Positions 6,008-10,426 of a stretch of DNA of 10,426 nt are shown here, piece after piece. The translations under genes were made by a program, and so were the position numbers. The notes below the pieces were generated by a model. It had not been told where the DNA came from and searched no databases. It saw only the letters and a program-made list of their open reading frames with translations. Origin of the DNA: Ruminococcus sp. (lineage in GTDB: Bacteria; Bacillota; Clostridia; Oscillospirales; Ruminococcaceae). The stretch covers positions 1-10,426 of the forward strand of contig JAISHJ010000054.1 in the NCBI GenBank assembly GCA_031262625.1, written 5' to 3'. How positions within the stretch are numbered: position 1 is the first letter of the stretch; every line of letters starts with the position of its first letter.

Positions 6008-6799
6008 CTATTTGCGGTTTCTGCGGCGGGAGATTATAGCTGTACCGCCGGCAAGGAGCATAACTGTCGCCATGATTATTGCGGGAGTGTTGCCTGTGGA
6101 AGCCGCGGTAGTCGCGCCGTCACCTGCGGGAGCAGCAGCCGGAGCATCAGCAGAAGCGCCGGAAGGATATGTAGCAGGAATGATGTTGCCGTCAGCATCA
6201 TAAGCAGTAATGTTGTCTAAATAAAGGATAGCGGGAACAGTGTTAGACCATCTCATTAAGAGAAGCTGAGCAGTAACGGTGTCTTCAGTCCACATCTGTG
6301 TCGGAAGAAGGAACTTGCGCTCTAATGTAGCTGTAGTGGAAACAGGATTTGTGTATTCTTCCGGACCTGTGTAGTCGGACTGTGCCCATGCGGGTGCAGC
6401 TTCACCTGCCGCATCAAGACCGTCAGTACCGATTGCGCCGCCGTTCCAGCCCGGAGCGGTTGTGCCGTCTTGGGAAGCAACTGTGCAGTCAATGGTAACT
6501 CTCTTAATCTTAGCAAGGTCAGAAGGAGCCCAAATTTGTTCAGCGTGGAACCAAACTTTCGGGGTTAAGGTTGCATCAACAATCTTTACGGAAAGAGCCT
6601 TTGAGCCGTTAAAATCAACAACGGAAAGCTCGGAAGCATCAGCATCAGCTTCGCCTTCGGTCTTCATAGTTACGAAAGAGAAGTTTCCGTCTTCAAAATC
6701 AACGCATCCGTCGCCTGCTTCGGCGTATGTAGGAACTGCGAATGTTCCGATTGCGAGTGCAGCGGCACACATAGCCGCAAGGAGCTTGTTCTTCTTCAT
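6008..6799 (-). CDS. Exported protein with CBM-like domain and C-terminal TGN anchor
   Basis: First gene of the surface operon, 263 residues. Seen: signal peptide (MKKNKLLAAM..., cleavage near TYA26 or AEA28) and an ectodomain (30-208) that opens with DFEDGNFSF (34-42), has GSKALSVKI (65-73) and closes with ILYLDNITAYDADGN (191-205). This order (F-E-D-G start, G-S-K-A-L strand, terminal Y-L-D-N-I strand) is typical of jelly-roll carbohydrate-binding modules such as CBM11-like domains, so glycan binding is plausible though no catalytic domain is attached. It is followed by an Ala/Pro linker, A-S-T-G-N (233-237), a hydrophobic helix and the tail RRRNRK. The ATG at 6808 is only 1 nt from GGAGG (6814-6810), so 6799 (10 nt spacing) is the better start. 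Confidence 0.8.
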   Translation of the reverse strand: MKKNKLLAAMCAAALAIGTFAVPTYAEAGDGCVDFEDGNFSFVTMKTEGEADADASELSVVDFNGSKALSVKIVDATLTPKVWFHAEQIWAPSDLAKIKRVTIDCTVASQDGTTAPGWNGGAIGTDGLDAAGEAAPAWAQSDYTGPEEYTNPVSTTATLERKFLLPTQMWTEDTVTAQLLLMRWSNTVPAILYLDNITAYDADGNIIPATYPSGASADAPAAAPAGDGATTAASTGNTPAIIMATVMLLAGGTAIISRRRNRK

Positions 6800-6817
6800 T
6801 ATAATCATTCCTCCAAA

Positions 6818-6839
6818 GCAAACTCATAGATAGGTTTGC
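6818..6839 (-). promoter_or_regulatory. 5'-leader hairpin of the surface-protein operon
   Basis: GCAAAC (6818-6823) and GTTTGC (6834-6839) form a 6-bp stem with a 10-nt loop. It begins at the predicted transcription start (about 6839) and ends 3 nt before the ribosome binding site. A 5'-terminal hairpin of this type can stabilise an mRNA; a role here is inferred. Confidence 0.4.
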
Positions 6840-6845
6840 AGTCTT

Positions 6846-6854
6846 ATTATAACA
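6846..6854 (-). promoter_or_regulatory. Extended -10 promoter of the surface-protein operon
   Basis: On the minus strand TGT-TATAAT (6854-6846) is a perfect TGn-extended -10. The -35 position offers only TTGCTT (6874-6869, 17 nt spacer). Predicted start about 6839, leader about 40 nt. Confidence 0.65.
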
Positions 6855-6921
6855 TTTAGATTTATAAAAAGCAATGTAAAAGATAAACAATAATTTTAAG
6901 AATATTTTGTTTAATATACAC

Positions 6922-6955
6922 AAAAAAATGCCGCACTATGTTATAGTGCGGCATT
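6922..6955 (-). terminator. Intrinsic terminator of htrA
   Basis: AATGCCGCACTAT (6927-6939) and ATAGTGCGGCATT (6943-6955) form a 13-bp perfect stem with a 3-nt loop. On the minus strand it runs into a T7 tract. It lies 24 nt after the protease stop codon and separates htrA from the surface operon. Confidence 0.92.
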
Positions 6956-6978
6956 CACTTAAATATTACAATGTAAAG

Positions 6979-8319
6979 TTATAACGTAACGGTTACATCA
7001 TCGTTGCCTTCCGAGCGCGCAATAGTTAGCACCATTGTTTCGCCGGACTTGTGAGTGTTTTTAATAGCGGTGAGTTCTTCCATTGAAGCTATATCTTTTC
7101 CGTCAGCCTTAATTATAATGTCGCCGGGGGCAAGCCCTGCTTTGTCTGCGCCCGAGCCTTCGTCAACCGTCTCGATAAGCACTCCGGCGGTAACGGGAAG
7201 CCCGTAATAACGCGCAGTAGTGGCGTTGAGGTTTGAGCCGGAGATTCCGATTACCGGGACAGTTGCATCGCTCTTATAAGTCCCGTTCGTCATGAGTTCG
7301 CTTATTATAGGCATTGCTGTCGTAATAGGAATAGCGAAGCCGAAGCCCTCAACCTTATCCGAAACAAGCTTCGCAGAAGTTATCCCGATAACATTTCCGT
7401 TCGCGTCAATAAGCGGACCGCCGGAGTTGCCGGGGTTGATAGCGGCTGTGGTTTGGATTAAAGCGATAGTTTGGTTTTTGCCGTTTTGCATTTCGATTCC
7501 TATGTTGCGGTCAAGCCCGGAGACTATACCGTCGGAAGCCGAAAGCCCTACGCCGAGGGGATACCCTAAGGTATAGCAAGCTTCGCCGATTTGAAGTTTT
7601 GAAGAGTCGCCCACCTTCGCGGGAGTTAACCCTTGCGCATCAATTTTGAGTACCGCAAGGTCGGTAGTCGTATCTACGCCGATAATCTTTGCGGAATAGT
7701 CTTTCGTTTCGCCCTTTTCGTCAGTAACACTTACAGAAATATCGTCAGCGTTGACTACTTCAAGCCGATAGGAGTTCCCGAAACCGAAGCCGAACATCGA
7801 AAACGGATTCTGTACATTCGGAGTGGTCTCGTCATAAACAGGCTGTTGGGTTTGGATAACGTGTGCGTTGGTTACGACGTAGCCGTCCGCGCTCATTATA
7901 ATGCCTGTTCCGCCGCCGATAGTCGAGCCGGAAACCTTTGAGGTTATGAAAGCTACCGAGGGTTTCACCGCTGCAAGCATCTCCGCCGCGCCGCTGTAGG
8001 AAGTGCTTTCGGACTGCATGAGTACTATAGAATCTTTATCGGCTGTGCTGTTATTGACAGCAGAAGCCTTCGCGCCGTTTTCGGCAATTGCCGCTACAGA
8101 AACAGGAACATCACTTCCGCCGATAAGAGTATTTACGGCATATGCGCCGCCCGCGCCGGAAGCACCGCCGACAATTATTACCGCAATCGCCGCCGCGATA
8201 AATTTTCCTATTTTTGACTGCCTTTTGCGGGGCTTTATATTTTCGGTAGTTTCTGCGGCAACATCAGCCGCAAGGATTTCATCAAATTTTTCAATTTTAA
8301 TTTCATCGTTGTTATACAT
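6979..8319 (-). CDS. htrA: HtrA/DegP-like membrane-anchored serine protease with PDZ domain
   Basis: This 446-residue protein has a cytoplasmic N-terminus (1-38, ending RKRQSKIGK), one membrane helix (about 39-64, Ala/Gly/Val-rich), a linker, a trypsin-like protease domain and one C-terminal PDZ domain (about 355-446). The catalytic triad is intact: His153 in TNAHVI, Asp220 in TTDLAVLKID, Ser299 in NPGNSGGP. Proteins of this architecture degrade or refold misfolded exported proteins on the outer face of the membrane, with PDZ binding substrate C-termini. The length is typical of Gram-positive HtrA. The start has AGAAGG 9 nt upstream. It is transcribed alone, from its own promoter to a strong terminator, immediately upstream of the exported-protein operon. 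A palindrome within its promoter suggests transcriptional control by a repressor. Confidence 0.93.
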   Translation of the reverse strand: MYNNDEIKIEKFDEILAADVAAETTENIKPRKRQSKIGKFIAAAIAVIIVGGASGAGGAYAVNTLIGGSDVPVSVAAIAENGAKASAVNNSTADKDSIVLMQSESTSYSGAAEMLAAVKPSVAFITSKVSGSTIGGGTGIIMSADGYVVTNAHVIQTQQPVYDETTPNVQNPFSMFGFGFGNSYRLEVVNADDISVSVTDEKGETKDYSAKIIGVDTTTDLAVLKIDAQGLTPAKVGDSSKLQIGEACYTLGYPLGVGLSASDGIVSGLDRNIGIEMQNGKNQTIALIQTTAAINPGNSGGPLIDANGNVIGITSAKLVSDKVEGFGFAIPITTAMPIISELMTNGTYKSDATVPVIGISGSNLNATTARYYGLPVTAGVLIETVDEGSGADKAGLAPGDIIIKADGKDIASMEELTAIKNTHKSGETMVLTIARSEGNDDVTVTL

Positions 8320-8357
8320 ATAAATAAACCTTCTTTCGATTTGCTTTTCTGTCTGTG

Positions 8358-8386
8358 ATTATCAGTATACAGCACAATTGTGTAAA
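8358..8386 (-). promoter_or_regulatory. Sigma-A promoter of htrA
   Basis: On the minus strand TTTACA (8386-8381), 17 nt, GATAAT (8363-8358): each hexamer matches consensus at 5 of 6 positions. An alternative -10, TATACT (8369-8364), lacks a good -35. A palindrome occupies the spacer. Confidence 0.65.
8373..8382. promoter_or_regulatory. Candidate operator in the htrA promoter
   Basis: CACAATTGTG is a perfect 10-bp palindrome lying just inside the spacer and touching the -35 box of the htrA promoter. This is a classic position for a dimeric repressor. The binding protein is not identifiable from the window. Confidence 0.45.
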
Positions 8387-8431
8387 CTAAGTGTAATTAA
8401 TTTGAAAAAATATTAAAAGAATGTTGAGGTA

Positions 8432-8460
8432 TTGACAAAATTAATTATATATACTATAAT
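8432..8460 (+). promoter_or_regulatory. Consensus sigma-A promoter of the VWA gene
   Basis: TTGACA (8432-8437), 17-nt spacer, TATAAT (8455-8460): an exact consensus promoter. Predicted start about 8467, then TAAGGAG (8478-8484) 6 nt before the ATG. High constitutive expression is predicted. Confidence 0.9.
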
Positions 8461-8490
8461 AATAGTAAATTAAATCGTAAGGAGCATAAT

Positions 8491-9129
8491 ATGTCTGAGT
8501 TTACACGCAGATTGCCTGTATATCTGCTTTTAGATATAAGCGGAAGTATGCAGGGCGAGCCTATAGAAGCCCTCAAAAACGGCATTTCCGCACTTTTAAC
8601 CGAGCTTAAATCCGACCCGCAAGCTTTAGAGACCGCCTATCTGTCGGTAATTACATTTAATTCTGTCGCAAGGCAGTTAACCCCGCTTACGGAACTTATG
8701 CTTTTTACAGAGCCGGAACTTCGCGCGGCGGGCGCGACTGCTCTCGGCGCGGCGCTTTCGCTTCTTTCCGAATGTATCGAATCTGAGGTAAAAAAATCCT
8801 CCCCCACGCAAAAGGGCGACTGGAAACCGCTGGTTTTTATCTTAACCGACGGCGCGCCGACAGACGACTGGCGGGCGGGACTCGCGGCGTTAAAGCGCGC
8901 GGGCGCGGCGAATATAATAGCCTGTGCGGCGGGCGCAGTCGCGGACACGAAGGTGTTAAAAGAGATTACGCCGAATGTCGTAATGATGAACAGCAGCGGC
9001 GCGGGGGACTTGGCAAGATTCTTCACATGGGTTTCGGCGTCGGTGAAGATTACGTCAAAAGCCTTCGACGCAAAACCCGGCGGACTCGAGCTTCCGCCGC
9101 CTCCGCAGGGGTTTATTATTGTGCCGTGA
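8491..9129 (+). CDS. TerY-like von Willebrand factor A domain protein
   Basis: A 212-residue cytoplasmic single-domain VWA protein. The metal-ion-dependent adhesion site is complete: D15-x-S17-x-S19 in DISGSM, Thr83 in GATALG and Asp120 in LTDGAPTDDW. The spacing and the LTDGxPTD-W stretch resemble TerY proteins of tellurium/stress-resistance clusters, which normally sit beside a PP2C-type phosphatase and a Ser/Thr kinase. Neither partner is within the window, so here it appears stand-alone. It ends with a Pro-rich tail (LELPPPPQG). Promoter and ribosome binding site are both near-ideal. The gene has visibly higher GC at third positions than the AT-richer toxin-antitoxin genes that follow 44 nt later; with no terminator between, read-through into them is possible. 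Confidence 0.85.
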   Translation: MSEFTRRLPVYLLLDISGSMQGEPIEALKNGISALLTELKSDPQALETAYLSVITFNSVARQLTPLTELMLFTEPELRAAGATALGAALSLLSECIESEVKKSSPTQKGDWKPLVFILTDGAPTDDWRAGLAALKRAGAANIIACAAGAVADTKVLKEITPNVVMMNSSGAGDLARFFTWVSASVKITSKAFDAKPGGLELPPPPQGFIIVP

Positions 9130-9147
9130 GGGGTATTTTCTGCGCAA

Positions 9148-9159
9148 ATACTATAGTAT
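9148..9159. promoter_or_regulatory. Candidate operator of the MazF module
   Basis: ATACTATAGTAT is a perfect 12-bp palindrome 14 nt before the antitoxin ATG. It contains a -10-like TATAGT (9152-9157), but no good -35 is seen. Toxin-antitoxin operons are commonly autorepressed by the antitoxin at such palindromes; binding here is inferred. Confidence 0.5.
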
Positions 9160-9173
9160 ATGGAGGAAAGATT

Positions 9174-9392
9174 ATGTCAGCAAGAGAAATGATAAAGCAA
9201 AAGGTAGACGTTATGCCCGAAGAAATGTGCGAGCGGATTCTTGAGATAATTATTGACCAAACAGAAACCCGAAAATCCCGTTTTCCGGATACACTTGAAG
9301 AGTATATGCGACAAAAAGGATGGAACGGCGAGCGCATAAACACAGGAGAAGTCGATTGGGGCGGATTTGTGGGGGATGAAGTGCCATGGTAA
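9174..9392 (+). CDS. Small antitoxin, partner of MazF
   Basis: A 72-residue acidic protein. The helical N-terminal part (AREMIKQKVDVMPEEMCERILEIIID) resembles short Firmicute antitoxins. The C-terminal stretch, with E-V-D-W-G-G-F-V-G-D-E-V-P-W at the end, is the kind of Trp/Gly-rich acidic tail that inserts into MazF-type toxins. The ATG is chosen because GGAGG (9162-9166) lies 7 nt upstream; the open frame extends further 5' only inside the preceding gene. It overlaps the toxin by 7 nt, which implies coupled translation. No classical AbrB-type MazE fold is recognised, so it is named only by context and tail. Confidence 0.8.
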   Translation: MSAREMIKQKVDVMPEEMCERILEIIIDQTETRKSRFPDTLEEYMRQKGWNGERINTGEVDWGGFVGDEVPW

Positions 9393-9799
9393 AACAAGGG
9401 GACATTATAAAAACTAACTTTGACCCGGTTATAGGGCACGAACAAGCGGGTTATCGTCCGGCGTTGGTTGTTTCAAATTTTTCTTACAGTAAAGCCACAA
9501 ACACAACGTATGTTTGCCCGATAACGAATACATTCCGCAATTCGCCGCTCCATGTCAAACTTGAAAACCACAAAACAACCGGCTATATCATGTGCGACCA
9601 ACTCCGCGCCATTGATTTGTCAAACAGGAATTATACGATTACCGATTCGGTTTCTCCCGAAACACTTGATGAAGTCGTTTATATAATACACAATTCAACA
9701 AGCGTTTTACTGTGTAAGAAAATTAATTATGATTTTACATATGAAAACCATACAGGTGTCGAAAGTGACGAAACAGGAGCTGATAGTGATGATTCATGA
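9386..9799 (+). CDS. mazF: MazF/PemK-family endoribonuclease toxin
   Basis: A 137-residue MazF-type mRNA interferase. Seen: the GDIIKTNFDPVIGHEQAGYRPALVVS block with the conserved Arg24, PIT with Thr47 in the second motif, and DQLRAIDLSNR, a strand-turn typical of the family. Typical MazF proteins are about 110-120 residues; this one carries about 20 extra C-terminal residues that are acidic and Ser-rich (ending TGADSDDS) and overlap the next gene in another frame. The start ATG overlaps the antitoxin stop region (ATGGTAA), with a G-rich ribosome binding site about 10 nt upstream. Predicted cellular effect: sequence-specific RNA cleavage causing growth arrest unless bound by antitoxin. Confidence 0.92.
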   Translation: MVKQGDIIKTNFDPVIGHEQAGYRPALVVSNFSYSKATNTTYVCPITNTFRNSPLHVKLENHKTTGYIMCDQLRAIDLSNRNYTITDSVSPETLDEVVYIIHNSTSVLLCKKINYDFTYENHTGVESDETGADSDDS

Positions 9800-9962
9800 C
9801 ATTCCGAAGCCGGAAATTTCCGATAAATTTACCATCGAAGACATTCACAAAATACGTGAATGGAGCTACGAGCGGTTTAAGGACGCGACACTCGAAGAGC
9901 GCAACGCCGTTTACATGGAATCCATGCCCGAATGGGCGAAAAAACGGTTAGTCACGTTTTAA
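9789..9962 (+). CDS. Second small antitoxin-like protein downstream of mazF
   Basis: A 57-residue protein with no firm family call. Its core (KFTIEDIHKIREWSYERFKDATLEERNAVYM) is an amphipathic helical region of the kind found in short Firmicute antitoxin-like proteins (T-I-E-D-I-x-K-I-R-E). The ATG at 9789 has AGGAG (9775-9779) 9 nt upstream and overlaps the mazF end by 11 nt. Alternative in-frame starts at 9741 and 9729 would add 16 or 20 plausible-looking residues (MKTIQVSKVTKQELI) but lack a ribosome binding site and overlap mazF by 59-71 nt. No toxin follows it, so it may be an accessory antitoxin of the MazF unit or a remnant of another module. Confidence 0.65.
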   Translation: MIHDIPKPEISDKFTIEDIHKIREWSYERFKDATLEERNAVYMESMPEWAKKRLVTF

Positions 9963-9991
9963 CGACGAAACTAATATTAATATAGTATAAC

Positions 9992-10026
9992 TCGAGGCTT
10001 ATGTACAATTTCGACATAAGCCTTGA
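9992..10026. other. Hairpin downstream of the toxin-antitoxin module, no T tract
   Basis: TCGAGGCTTATGT (9992-10004) pairs with ACATAAGCCTTGA (10014-10026) over 13 positions with one G-T wobble; the loop is 9 nt. No T run follows on either strand, so it is not a standard intrinsic terminator. It lies 29 nt after the last gene and could protect the 3' end or act as a weak terminator. Confidence 0.6.
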
Positions 10027-10099
10027 AAATAATTACCGCCGAAGGCACATCTTCTACCCTTTCCCCAAAAAAAGCAAAAAAATTTGTGCAATTTGCCCA

Positions 10100-10128
10100 T
10101 TGTTTTAAATCCGCGGTTGTGGTATAAT
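10100..10128 (+). promoter_or_regulatory. Promoter of the candidate structured RNA
   Basis: A TGG-extended TATAAT (10120-10128) with TTGTTT (10100-10105) 17 nt upstream. Predicted start is about 10134-10136. No coding region with a ribosome binding site follows. Confidence 0.6.
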
Positions 10129-10135
10129 CGGTAAG

Positions 10136-10307
10136 ACAACATTCTCTTTGGCATAAACGTGTTTACATAGGTGCAAAACCCGAGTTTATGATTCGGACAA
10201 GTCCTCCCTTAGAGACCGCGGTTTACAGAAAAATTACGAAAGTGAACGAAATATAACGCGAAAAAGCGTCAAATTCGCTCTAAACCGCCCGTTTTTGTGC
10301 AGGTTGT
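10136..10307 (+). ncRNA. Candidate structured non-coding RNA, unidentified
   Basis: This stretch has no protein gene but several nested complementary arms: ACAAC/GTTGT (10136-10140 with 10303-10307) would close it, TCTCT/AGAGA (10143-10147 with 10211-10215) encloses CATAAAC/GTTTATG (10152-10158 with 10184-10190) and an inner GGT/ACC, and GCGGTTTA/TAAACCGC (10218-10225 with 10281-10288) encloses ACGC/GCGT. A T5 tract follows at 10292-10296. It starts at a promoter. The length of about 170 nt is close to that of 6S RNA, but no 6S, SRP, tmRNA, RNase P or riboswitch consensus is recognised. The pairings were found by eye and some may be chance. Confidence 0.35.
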
Positions 10308-10353
10308 ATAAAAACTTCTCTGAATTCCGCCGTTTATTTGGTGAACTTGTGCG

Positions 10354-10382
10354 TTGACTTATTCTTTGGGCTATGCTAAAAT
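10354..10382 (+). promoter_or_regulatory. Promoter pointing off the right edge
   Basis: TTGACT (10354-10359), 17-nt spacer, TAAAAT (10377-10382) with a TGC extension (10374-10376). Predicted start about 10389. The remaining 38 bases contain ACGAT/ATCGT complementary arms (10389-10393, 10414-10418) but no start codon with a ribosome binding site, so the gene served lies outside the window. Confidence 0.65.
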
Positions 10383-10426
10383 ATAAACACGATAAGACAA
10401 ACGACATCAACAAATCGTCACAAAGA

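Noticed and set aside
7292..8323. Plus-strand open frames opposite htrA
   Set aside because: They are antisense to an intact protease with full catalytic triad and have no ribosome binding sites or domain features.
9027..9173. Longer antitoxin starting at 9027
   Set aside because: The extra 49 residues lie in the end of the VWA gene in another frame; the ATG at 9174 has a strong GGAGG site.
10136..10307. Assignment as 6S RNA
   Set aside because: Length and promoter context fit loosely, but I cannot see a recognisable 6S consensus, and the pairing pattern is not clearly a single rod with a central bubble.
1..10426. Mobile element or genomic-island borders around the toxin-antitoxin genes
   Set aside because: No transposase, integrase, long terminal inverted repeats or tRNA attachment site is visible.

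Overview
The window looks like a chromosomal segment of a low-to-moderate GC Firmicute, most likely a gut or rumen Clostridia (Oscillospirales-like). This is inferred from the Noc/ParB-type gene, consensus sigma-A promoters with TGn-extended -10 boxes, strong GGAGG ribosome binding sites, the HicAB and MazF modules, and Gram-positive surface proteins with a C-terminal 'TGN' signal, a membrane helix and an Arg/Lys tail. There is no tRNA, rRNA, CRISPR array, transposase or sortase gene in view.

Left part (1-3640): a truncated basic membrane protein (minus strand, running off the left edge) diverges from a Noc/ParB-family gene. The last codons of that gene lie in a perfect REP-like palindrome. 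Convergent to it is a two-gene minus-strand operon, tyrA (prephenate dehydrogenase) followed one base later by a patatin-like phospholipase. Diverging from tyrA is a hicA-hicB toxin-antitoxin pair. The two divergent promoters are both near-perfect, with -35 boxes only 4 bp apart, and the predicted hicA transcript starts almost on its GTG codon (leaderless).

Middle (3640-8400, all minus strand): an HtrA-type membrane-anchored serine protease with its own promoter and terminator lies upstream of a four-gene operon of small exported proteins. All four have a Sec signal peptide, a predicted beta-sandwich ectodomain, a Pro/Ala/acidic linker, an [AST]-T-G-N motif, a hydrophobic helix and a basic tail. 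Two are clear paralogues, one resembles carbohydrate-binding modules, and one carries an AAPAETE repeat. Intercistronic elements include a perfect 25-bp tandem duplication next to a GC-rich hairpin. HtrA could provide quality control for these exported products (inference).

Right part (8400-10426): a stand-alone TerY-like von Willebrand A protein under a perfect sigma-A promoter is followed by an overlapping three-gene module: small antitoxin, MazF/PemK toxin, and a second small antitoxin-like protein. A 12-bp perfect palindrome sits in front of the module. The last ~460 bases hold no credible protein gene. They contain a T-less hairpin, a promoter-driven region with several nested complementary segments (candidate ~170-nt structured RNA, unidentified), and a good promoter pointing off the right edge.

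The most unusual items are the paralogous TGN surface-protein operon, the leaderless hicA with interlocked promoters, the three-gene MazF module with its out-of-frame overlap, and the unassigned structured region at the right end.
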